Assembly (NCBI GenBank): GCA_016929795.1 | Contig: JAFGIA010000202.1 | Coordinates: forward strand, 1-64,000 | From: Anaerolineae bacterium | GTDB lineage: Bacteria > Chloroflexota > Anaerolineae > JAAYZQ01 | DNA length: 64,000 nucleotides | Direction: 5' to 3' | In this document: piece after piece, positions 37,101 to 42,733 of the stretch | How positions within the stretch are numbered: the stretch's first letter is position 1 | Layout: each line of letters begins with the position of its first letter | The notes under the pieces: model-generated | Seen by the model: the letters and a program-made list of their open reading frames with translations, nothing else | Database searches by the model: none | Told to the model about the DNA's origin: nothing | Position numbers and translations under genes: made by a program

Positions 37101-37632
37101 GCACAGCGGGCACATCCATGTTGAAAGTGAGCCAGGTCAGGGGACAGCCTTCTACATTTACCTACCGCGCTGTCTCGATGCGGACGTGGCGGCAGCCGTG
37201 CCTATTGGCTTGCTCGATGCACAGCGTGCAACAGGCCCGAGGAGGGTAGTATTGGTGGTGGAGGATGACGAGGCGGTGCGCACGCTAGCGACGCGCGTGC
37301 TACAATCGTACGGGTGCCAGGTCCTCCAGGCCAGCAATGGGATCGATGCCCTGCATTTGAGCCGTGAGTATCGCGGACGGATTGATCTGTTGTTGACCGA
37401 CGTGGTGATGCCGCTGATGGATGGAAAGAAGCTAGCGGACGATCTGCAGGCGACGCGGCCAGAGACCGCGGTGCTCTACATGTCAGGCTATGCCGACAAT
37501 ATCCTGCTCGACCCGGACGCGCTGCCGCCAGGCGCTGCGTTTCTGTCCAAGCCATTCACGGTGGAGACCCTGATCCAGAAGGTGCAGGGGGTGCTAGACG
37601 CACACATGCTGCGGCGCAGGAATCAGGGATAG
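31132..37632 (+). CDS. Very large cytoplasmic hybrid histidine kinase with PAS and GAF modules
   Basis: A 2166-residue protein from ATG 31132, preceded by AAAGGAG; an in-frame start 21 bases earlier is less likely. Approximate domains: GAF (45-205), PAS (228-350), PAS (353-475), GAF (480-650), PAS (659-783), GAF (792-950), GAF (966-1123), GAF (1142-1293), PAS (1300-1453), GAF (1462-1636), PAS (1643-1773), HisKA with His1795 in GGIAHDFNN, HATPase (N box NLVVNARDAM, VDTGEGM, GTGLGLSTV) and a receiver domain (about 2035-2160) with Asp2090 in LLTDVVMP and Lys in FLSKPF. No membrane segment is seen, so it senses internal signals. The C-terminal receiver implies phosphorelay or self-control. It is convergent with, and overlaps by 10 bases, the CapA gene; no separate response regulator is nearby. 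Confidence 0.92.
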   Translation: MGDVVEQGSTPLQPGAGPRSVQHSTSGTEPEQVVRRRAEALSALQATVLDITVRRDLPSLLQTIVERATQLLNAPGGGLYLVEFPSGQARLPHGQARCVVSYNTPRDYRGIVLPCGVGAAGRVMCTGEPLIIQDYATWEGKASAFAEDDPFGPVLAAPMGWQGQVIGVIDVFRLPGEPGFDQEECNLLRLFSDHAAIAVENTRLYDRAQAELAERRRIEQLGQERSLYLERLIACTPDAVVTVDAAQRIREWNPGATRLFGYTREEAIGADLDTLIAGPNPEHYCQALDLTRRTLGGETIPPTETVRYRRDRTPVPVILAGSPIIVEGEPVGSVAVYTDVTEHKEARQALAESEERYRTLVQNLPIGVYRTSPGEQGRFLMANQAFLHMFGFESEQDLAKIHVSDLYANPAERRAFSDRVIEQGSVSGVDLNLKRSDGTTMWGSVMAKAVIDETTGEVEWFDCTIEDVTQRKRALEIQGLIYRIAGAVQLARDERTLFDTIRRELGTFLDTRNLFVAIYDAAKDEIALPYFVDEHDGAAYASQFRTFPAGNTLTGYVIRTNRPLLAREEEMRALEETGEVELVGTPSKVWLGVPLEASGSAARDPGQAAAGALVVQSYTDPTAYGRDEQEILEFVSGQIGLAIERVHAEKELRRLKEFNESIVQNMAEGIALQDADGYFTFVNPAAAEMLGYDGSPSSGNSLVGVHWTHVVPEDQQPIVAAADRRRLAGETDRYEVELVRRDGCRFPVLISGSPRFDGDEQTRGRFVGTLAVFTDISDRVAAEERLARHAQEMAALYETSLEINAQMNLPTLLSAIVERAARLANVRMGGLYLARPDGQTLELVVGHNLPVERIGTILHLGEGLSGRIAETGEPMMVEDYQQWDGRAGAYARDQFRRVLGVPMKVGDRVIGVINLTDDRHTGVFAEDEVRLASLFADQAAIAVENARLFEAEARRRREAETLRMATQALSATLDLQKVLGLILSELQQVVPYDSASVQQLVHDEVTGTSKMVLIGGVGFENIASLVGVSFDLQADDNPNIRVANSRAPVILNDASADYKEFQREPHAAAGIRSWLGVPLLFGDRLIGMIALDKREYGFYTDEHAELARAFAAQAAIAMENANLFEAEREQRELAEALRQATTAVSSSLDLDQILDQILEQVDRVIPGDAVNVTLIEGDVARIVRCRGYDRFGTNVESLALPLVDTPSLRWMQETGEAMIIADTSTYEGWVSLPEVAWIHSYAAAPIRARDRLIGFLNVDSATPGFFSQTHADRLQAFADQASVAIANAQLFRIVEQAKRDWEATFDAMQDPVVLVDSEGRVVRGNLAFAHLVDLPIEQLVGEAYASILDVGHDGEQTPVPDLQGPSEGNSGPSRGHPPLGRVGGCTRTECALEQLAGIRSQSPHTGERMATCVHQYQGRIFEVQATVVDGTPASDQNRVARVIYAMRDITERKRAEEEIQRRNRDLAFLNRIVAAAAARRPVEATLATICQELAYAFDVPRVVTWLLNLDRTEGSVVAAHLDQGQAGAGVEQIRLDGEGDIQEIFETIPDLEGRPGGAEVLVLDGSAKDPAARDVAVRRLLGWSEQAAGLWLPLIVEGQVVGYLEVMTRERRHFGADEIGLARRVAEQAATVLARARLEETERRLSAAVEQAAEAVVITDTDFTILYANPAFEQITGLKRSEVVGTGSRGIAAIMAEVAADHELWSTVMSGQIWQGRITGRKPDGIPYVVDMTITPVRTAPPESRDGAVGITGAGEVINHVATMRDVTREMQLEEQFQQAQKMEALGRLAGGIAHDFNNLLTVIHLSTRLLERQLRPEDPLWEHVQHIRQTGDRAAKLTKQLLSFSRREVIDPHVVSVNRIVGDLERMLQRIIGEDVQLVTDLQEDLWAVRADPAQMEQVMMNLVVNARDAMPRGGILTIKTENVTLSPAYVAFHVDAEPGEHVLLSVVDTGEGMDAAVKVHLFEPFFTTKQRGQGTGLGLSTVFGIVKQHSGHIHVESEPGQGTAFYIYLPRCLDADVAAAVPIGLLDAQRATGPRRVVLVVEDDEAVRTLATRVLQSYGCQVLQASNGIDALHLSREYRGRIDLLLTDVVMPLMDGKKLADDLQATRPETAVLYMSGYADNILLDPDALPPGAAFLSKPFTVETLIQKVQGVLDAHMLRRRNQG

Positions 37633-40028
37633 ATGGAGTGGCGTAGAATCTTGTCCTCGCCGTCGTCGAGCAGGCGGGGCTGGATGGCGCCCTCGATCCA
37701 GAATGGCCACAGCTCGGCGCTCTGAACCTCGTATCCTGTGCCGTTTGCATCGCGCCCGATCCGCACATACAGCAGATGGCCACGCATAGCAGCCTGGCGC
37801 GGAATGTCAAAGATGGCATCGCCCAGGCTGTAGACGATCAGGCTGGTTTTGTAGCGCTCGACACTCTGGGGCACATGCGGGTGGTGGCCGACGACCAGGG
37901 CAGCACCCGCGTCGACGGCGGCGCGGGCCGCAGCCACTTGGTCGGGCGACGGCGTGGCCGCATACTCGGTGCCGGCATGCAGGAGGACGACGACCAGGTC
38001 GACCTCGGGACGCACGGCGCGCACGTCGGCGGCAATCTGTGACGGGGTGGCCCACGCGATCCGTTCCGTGTGTGGCACGTCGGCCGAGCCGTCCCAGCGC
38101 GCGGCAGCGTAGGCGAGGAGGGCAACGCGCACGCCGTTGAGGGTGAAACGGGCGGGGCGGTGTGCTTCGTCACGGTCGCTGCCTGCACCCGCGGTGGCGA
38201 TGCCCAGGGCGTCGAGGGCGGCCAGGGTGTCGTCGAGACCTTCGGGGCCATAGTCGAGGGCGTGGTTGTTCGCCAGACTGGCCAACCCGACCCCTCCGGC
38301 GGCGAGCATCTCGCCCCACAGGGGGTGTGCCCGGATCACGTATGGTTTCGACATGGCCTCACCCCGCTTTGTGAGTACGGCCTCGAGGTTGACGACCAGG
38401 AGGGTGTCGTCTCGTGCCGCGCCCACGACCGGGAGCAAGGGAGCGAGCCCTTGCCACGGATAGTCGGGTCCGAAGCGGAGGATCTGTGCTTCCATCGATC
38501 GGCCGGGCGAGACGTCGCCCAGGAAGAGAAGGGTGGCCAATGCCGCGTCGGAGGCCCCGCCTTCTCCCTCTTCGGTCTCGCCGGGCTCGGGGAGAACGCC
38601 GCCAACCAGATCTTGCCGCCCGGCAGGCGCCAGCGGGGGAACGTGCAGCCATGGGCTCCCGGTGGGGCCAGGCTGGGAGCGTATCTGCCAGGCGACAACG
38701 TCGGCGCGCGCGATCAGCGATCCATCGGACGCAGCCGCCAGGCCCCACACCGGAAGGCCGGCGTGCACCACCCCACGCTGCCGGCCCTGAAGATCGCACA
38801 CGATCACCTCGCCGGTCGCGAGCCCCGCGGTTATCTCTGGTGTGCCGGCGCCAGAGCTATTCCCGGCGGCATCAAGATCGATTACCTCGACTGCGGTCAC
38901 AGAGGCAGGCATGGATACGACCCACTGGATGTCGCCGGCTGCCGACAGGTGGACGAGCGTGGGCTTGGCTCCCGCTGTGCCGGCGAGGATGGACCACGAT
39001 CCAGTGGACAACTCGGCTACCTGCCAGACAGGGGCACCAGTGCCGAGTGGTACCTCCCACGAGATCGATCCGCCGGCGTCGATCGCCACCAGGCGCCCGT
39101 CCTGCACGCCTGCAAGCAGCACCGGCCTGGGATCAGCGGGCAGCGAGCCGAGTGCCGCGACGGGGGCATCGAGATCCAGCCGCCAGACTTCCTGTCCCTC
39201 GGTGTCGTATGCGCGCACCTCGCCGTGTATCGTCGCGACAACCACGAGATCTGTGGGCGATGGCAGAAGAGAGAGGGCGCTCAGCGGGCCGCCTGCGTCC
39301 GCCTGCCAGGCGACGCTACCGTCCGCGTCCAGCCAGGTCAGTTTCTCATCCCACCCACCTGCCAGCAAGCCACCTCCATCGACGGGGGCGGCCGCCATCA
39401 CCGTCACACGTGTGCCCAGGTCCGCACGCCATAGTCGTTGTCCGTTTGCGTCGAACAGGGTGACATAGCCCGCGTCGTCGCCTGCCGCGACGCCGCCGCC
39501 AGCCACCGGCACAAGGGCGTAGACAGGTCCCGGCGTCTTTTGATGCCAGACGACGTTGCCTCGATCATCGACGGCGTACACCGTCCGCCCGAGAGAGGCG
39601 AGGAACGAGCGTGGCGCGCCGCCGGCACTCACAACCCCGGCGGTCAGGTGCCCGTTCGCGTCCAGGCGCCAGCCGAGAGACAGGTCGAGTGCGCCACCCT
39701 GCACGAGTGGGGCAGGGGTAGGTGGTGGCGGTGGGGGTGGGGGAGAGGGAAGGGCAGTGGGGGAGGGAGGCGGCGTGTGGGACGGGATGGGGGTCGCCGT
39801 TGGCCCGGCCGTGGCAGTCGCCTGTAGAGTGGGAGAAGGAGACGGGGTGGCGGTATCGGTATCTGTTGGCCCTGGCCTCGCCACGGCCATCGTGGCCGTC
39901 GTGGTACCGGCACCAGGCGCAACCATTGTAGCTGGCGTGGGTGTAGTGCCCAGGCCACAGCTACCGAGTGCCCAGGCCGCAAGCAGGCAGAGCAGGGGGA
40001 ACCAGCGCGTCGCGTGGTGGGGTGACAC
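37623..40028 (-). CDS. Lipoprotein with PQQ-like propeller fused to a CapA (PGA_cap) domain
   Basis: An 801-residue protein. A lipoprotein signal ends at lipobox LGSC (Cys about 24) and is followed by a Thr/Pro linker to about residue 98. Residues about 100-440 are PQQ/outer-wall propeller repeats (TVYAVDDRGNVVWHQKT, GYVTLFDANGQRLWRADL, LTWLDADGSVAWQADAG). From about 505 to the end is a CapA/PgsA-type metallophosphatase-like domain (LLFLGDVSPGRSMEA, VNLEAVLTKRG, LASLANNHALDYG, VLLHAGTEY, VGHHPHVPQSVE). CapA proteins take part in poly-gamma-glutamate capsule handling. The gene is co-transcribed with the amidotransferase-like gene (ORFs abut). Confidence 0.87.
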   Translation of the reverse strand: MSPHHATRWFPLLCLLAAWALGSCGLGTTPTPATMVAPGAGTTTATMAVARPGPTDTDTATPSPSPTLQATATAGPTATPIPSHTPPPSPTALPSPPPPPPPPTPAPLVQGGALDLSLGWRLDANGHLTAGVVSAGGAPRSFLASLGRTVYAVDDRGNVVWHQKTPGPVYALVPVAGGGVAAGDDAGYVTLFDANGQRLWRADLGTRVTVMAAAPVDGGGLLAGGWDEKLTWLDADGSVAWQADAGGPLSALSLLPSPTDLVVVATIHGEVRAYDTEGQEVWRLDLDAPVAALGSLPADPRPVLLAGVQDGRLVAIDAGGSISWEVPLGTGAPVWQVAELSTGSWSILAGTAGAKPTLVHLSAAGDIQWVVSMPASVTAVEVIDLDAAGNSSGAGTPEITAGLATGEVIVCDLQGRQRGVVHAGLPVWGLAAASDGSLIARADVVAWQIRSQPGPTGSPWLHVPPLAPAGRQDLVGGVLPEPGETEEGEGGASDAALATLLFLGDVSPGRSMEAQILRFGPDYPWQGLAPLLPVVGAARDDTLLVVNLEAVLTKRGEAMSKPYVIRAHPLWGEMLAAGGVGLASLANNHALDYGPEGLDDTLAALDALGIATAGAGSDRDEAHRPARFTLNGVRVALLAYAAARWDGSADVPHTERIAWATPSQIAADVRAVRPEVDLVVVLLHAGTEYAATPSPDQVAAARAAVDAGAALVVGHHPHVPQSVERYKTSLIVYSLGDAIFDIPRQAAMRGHLLYVRIGRDANGTGYEVQSAELWPFWIEGAIQPRLLDDGEDKILRHSIYP
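39700..39935 (-). repeat. Low-complexity Thr/Pro linker coding region (CapA lipoprotein)
   Basis: GGTGG/GGAGGG-rich plus-strand sequence corresponds to a TP/PSPT linker in the CapA lipoprotein. It is coding simple sequence, not an independent element. Confidence 0.6.
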
Positions 40029-41126
40029 TTAGCCTCGCTGCGCCGAGCGAAAAAAGCTGCCAAATATCTTGCCTGCCACGTCGTCGTACTCGCGATAGCC
40101 GGCTGCGACGATCTCGTCGCGGCTGTAACCGAGCTTTTCGATCCACTGAGCGTGGCGCGTGACGCCCTCGGCAATCACCGGGTCATACTGCGGATTGAAC
40201 TGCACGCCCCATACTGGCAGGCCCTTCAGCCGGTACGCCTGTACTGGGCACAGCTCGCTCGACGCAAGCAGCTCGACATCCGCCGGCAGCTCGGTCACCT
40301 GGTCGCCATGCCACAGAAAGGCGTGGAAAGGGTTTTCAAGCTCTGCGAGCAGTGGGTCGGCGCGCCCGGCTTCCGTCATGCTGACAGGTAGCCACCCGAT
40401 CTCCCACTTGCGCCGCTCAACCTTGCCGCCAAGCCAGTGTACCATCAACTGGTGGCCCAGGCAGATGCCGAGGATGGGGATCTGCGCGGCGAGGGCCTCC
40501 TCGATGCGCTGCCGCTCTGCCTGGAAAATCGGCTCGTCAAACGTGTCGGGGCGATACTCGCCACCAGCAAAGATGACTGCATCGAAATCGCGCAGGTCGG
40601 GCACAGCCTCACCCAGGTCGACGCGCACGGAGGTAAAGATAGTGCCAAAGCGCTGGAGCACGTGGTCGACGACGAGGGCGCGCGCCGGGCCATGGATGAG
40701 CGAAATGACCTTCAGCGGGCCAGGTGTGGCGGTGGGCGATGGTGTCTCTGTAGGCGTCCCGGTCGCAGTCGCCGTGGGGGTGGGGGAGGCCGTGTCGGTA
40801 GGGGTGGGAGTGGGTGTCGCCGTGGGGGTACATGTCGCCGTCGGTGTGTGTGTCGCCGTCGGCGTGTGCGTTGCCGTCGGCGTCGCAGTGGGTGTGCTCG
40901 TTGGGGTGGAGGTCAGAGTCGGTGTGGGTGGAACGATCAACTGCACCAGCCTGGCGCCACCATCACACGCGGTCAGTGCCTCTCCGGCTGCTGCCAATCC
41001 CACTAACCTCAAGAAGAAACGGCGATCGATCGATTTACGATCTACAATTTCAGATTTTCGATTGCACGTGGGCGGATGCGGCCCCCGTTGCCGGTCCTCT
41101 GGCTTTCCAATCGTCCGGTCTTTCAA
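40029..41126 (-). CDS. Exported class I glutamine amidotransferase-like lipoprotein lacking catalytic His/Glu
   Basis: A 365-residue protein with a TTG start at 41126. The N-terminus shows a twin-arginine-like RRFFLRL, a hydrophobic stretch and lipobox LTAC, then about 65 residues of TPTATPT linker. The rest is a GATase1 fold: the nucleophile elbow [15 protein letters not shown] keeps the Cys. The family's final VQFHPE is VQFNPQ here, so both the catalytic His and the Glu are replaced. Glutaminase activity is therefore unlikely; a binding or altered hydrolase role is inferred. It sits between a methyltransferase and the CapA lipoprotein in one operon. The first 25 residues are encoded by AT-rich simple sequence. 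Confidence 0.72.
   Translation of the reverse strand: MKDRTIGKPEDRQRGPHPPTCNRKSEIVDRKSIDRRFFLRLVGLAAAGEALTACDGGARLVQLIVPPTPTLTSTPTSTPTATPTATHTPTATHTPTATCTPTATPTPTPTDTASPTPTATATGTPTETPSPTATPGPLKVISLIHGPARALVVDHVLQRFGTIFTSVRVDLGEAVPDLRDFDAVIFAGGEYRPDTFDEPIFQAERQRIEEALAAQIPILGICLGHQLMVHWLGGKVERRKWEIGWLPVSMTEAGRADPLLAELENPFHAFLWHGDQVTELPADVELLASSELCPVQAYRLKGLPVWGVQFNPQYDPVIAEGVTRHAQWIEKLGYSRDEIVAAGYREYDDVAGKIFGSFFRSAQRG
40733..40933 (-). repeat. In-frame tandem TPT-coding repeats
   Basis: Repeated GTCGCCGTCGGTGTG-like units on the plus strand code a TPTATxTPT spacer of the amidotransferase-like lipoprotein. This is likely to vary in length between strains by slippage. Confidence 0.7.
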
Positions 41127-41138
41127 TCTTCCAACCTT

Positions 41139-41912
41139 CTAGCCTGTCTTGATTGCCACCGCCAACAGCTTTTCGCTGTCTGCATCAAACTCGTCGAGGT
41201 CGTAGGAGCCATAGATAGCCTCGACGTGGAAGCCAGCGTGGCGCAGGAGGAGCTTCAGCTCGTTGCGAAAGAGATACCGCATGGAGTAGGGAAAAATAGT
41301 GCGCTTCACGTTTCCCTGCGCGTCTACCTCATCCGCGACGTAGGTGACGTCGATCACCTGGCGTGCCAGGTCCACCTGCTCCGATCGGAACCTCATCACG
41401 CGTCGGCCCGTATCCGGGTCATCCATGATCTTGACTTTATCGAGCGCCACCTGCCCTTCAAACTCGACCAGGCGTGCCAGGTCGGGGTTGAACAGATCAA
41501 GGAAGAGCAGGCCGCCCGGCCTGAGGTGCTCGCGCACGCGCGACAGGGTGGCCAATTGGTCGTCGAGAGTGAGCAGGTGCGAGAAAGAGTTGACGGCGAC
41601 CAAAACCATGTTGAATTGGCGATCGAGGGCCAGCACACGCATATCCTGCTGAACCAGGGTGACGCGCTCCTGGAGTCCTTCGTGGGCCACCTTGCGCCGC
41701 GCGATTTCGAGCATCGCCGGTGACAGGTCGACGCCCACGATCTCAAAGCCTGCCCGAGCCAGGGGCAGGAGCACGCGGCCTGTGCCACAGGCCAGCTCGA
41801 GGATCGGCGACCCGGCGCGCCGCGCAAACTGCTCGATCGGCAGCAGGTCCATATCGATGCCTTCGAACTCGAGATCGTAAAAGCGTGCGTACGCAGCATA
41901 CGGATCGATCAT
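41139..41912 (-). CDS. Class I SAM-dependent methyltransferase
   Basis: A 257-residue protein from ATG 41912, with GGGAGGG just upstream. It has motif I ILELACGTGRVLLPLARAG, the acidic end of strand 2 in IVGVDLSPAMLEIA, VTLVQQDMRVL, and the post-motif LRPGGLLFLDLFNPD. The late segment FPYSMRYLFRNELKLLLRHAGF is typical of small-molecule methyltransferases of the Methyltransf_25 type. The substrate is unknown. It heads the operon with the amidotransferase-like and CapA genes. Confidence 0.85.
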   Translation of the reverse strand: MIDPYAAYARFYDLEFEGIDMDLLPIEQFARRAGSPILELACGTGRVLLPLARAGFEIVGVDLSPAMLEIARRKVAHEGLQERVTLVQQDMRVLALDRQFNMVLVAVNSFSHLLTLDDQLATLSRVREHLRPGGLLFLDLFNPDLARLVEFEGQVALDKVKIMDDPDTGRRVMRFRSEQVDLARQVIDVTYVADEVDAQGNVKRTIFPYSMRYLFRNELKLLLRHAGFHVEAIYGSYDLDEFDADSEKLLAVAIKTG

Positions 41913-41934
41913 GCATCCCTCCCTTGTGGCGCCC

Positions 41935-41963
41935 AGTGTACCACAAACTGAGGACAGCAGCAA
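41935..41963 (-). promoter_or_regulatory. Promoter for the methyltransferase-CapA operon
   Basis: Minus strand: TTGCTG (41958-41963), 17 bases, TACACT (41935-41940) with TGTGG before it. The rest of the gap up to 42107 is rich in GCAGC/GCTGC words; a weak TATAGT near 42070 may serve the divergent ParB-like gene. Confidence 0.5.
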
Positions 41964-42107
41964 GCAGCCGGCAGCCAACAGCAAGTGACAAGGCACGTGT
42001 TGCTGCCTGTTATTCCTCGTAACACGCTCGTAACGCAGTGGGTGACGCTGTCGTGTCGGCCGCCTGATATAGTGAGAGCGAGGCTGAGAGAGAAGGAGGC
42101 ACGAGGG

Positions 42108-42608
42108 ATGTACGCAAGCCAGGCAGCAGTGATGAGCCAGATGATGTACGAGGCAGGCCGCGGCGCGAACAAGCGGCAGGCACGCACCAAGTACGACGTG
42201 CTCCGGCTGCAGGCAAAGCTCGGCCGGCTGTGGGCAAAGGTGCGGCGGCAGGAGAATCACCCGCTGTCCCTGGCGGCCGTCCATCCGGTGGCCGCGCGCT
42301 ACGGCGGCGTGCAGACGGTGCGGCTGGCGCAGGTCCGCGGCAGCGAGGGGCGATGCGCCGACCTGGATACCCGGTTCCGGCCACTGCATGGAGCGACGAA
42401 GGAGCGGTGGCTGCGGGTGGCCGACGCGCACCAGAAGGGGATCGGCCTGCCGCCGGTGGCGCTGGTGCAGGTGGGCGATGTCTACTATGTGCGCGATGGG
42501 CACCACAGGGTGTCGGTGGCTCTGGCGTGGGGGCAGGAGAGTATCGAGGCGGAAGTCGTGGTGTGGACGGCCGAGGCTGATGCTTCCCTTCCCGCAGCAA
42601 GATATTGA
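42108..42608 (+). CDS. ParB/sulfiredoxin-fold domain protein
   Basis: A 166-residue protein with AAGGAGG nine bases before ATG 42108. The N-terminal third is basic and helical. The C-terminal part has the ParB-N pattern PPVALVQVGDVYYVRDGHHRVSVAL, in which GHHR resembles the nucleotide-binding GERR/GHHR box of ParB-like proteins. There is no HTH and no dimer domain, so it is not a chromosome-partition ParB. Stand-alone ParB-N proteins have varied or unknown roles. It is followed by a separate promoter for the GH3 gene. Confidence 0.65.
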   Translation: MYASQAAVMSQMMYEAGRGANKRQARTKYDVLRLQAKLGRLWAKVRRQENHPLSLAAVHPVAARYGGVQTVRLAQVRGSEGRCADLDTRFRPLHGATKERWLRVADAHQKGIGLPPVALVQVGDVYYVRDGHHRVSVALAWGQESIEAEVVVWTAEADASLPAARY

Positions 42609-42634
42609 CAGCGGTGCGGAATGCCATTATGATA
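42606..42634 (+). promoter_or_regulatory. Promoter for the GH3 gene
   Basis: TTGACA (42606-42611) overlaps the ParB-like TGA stop; 17 bases; TATGAT (42629-42634). It leaves a leader of about 95 bases. Confidence 0.65.
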
Positions 42635-42733
42635 GCAGGCGTTGTCAATGTCAGCCCGGCGGAGGAACGGTCGCCTCGCGTGGGGTAGGCCCGCCCTCGG
42701 GATCGGAGCATGGCATCACGAGGAGGAGATATT

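Noticed and set aside
38070..39434. Plus-strand open frame opposite the CapA lipoprotein (454 codons)
   Set aside because: It is an antisense shadow of a gene with clear propeller and CapA motifs.
40733..40933. Regular repeats that could suggest a CRISPR array
   Set aside because: The units are in frame, short and without unique spacers; they encode a TPT linker.
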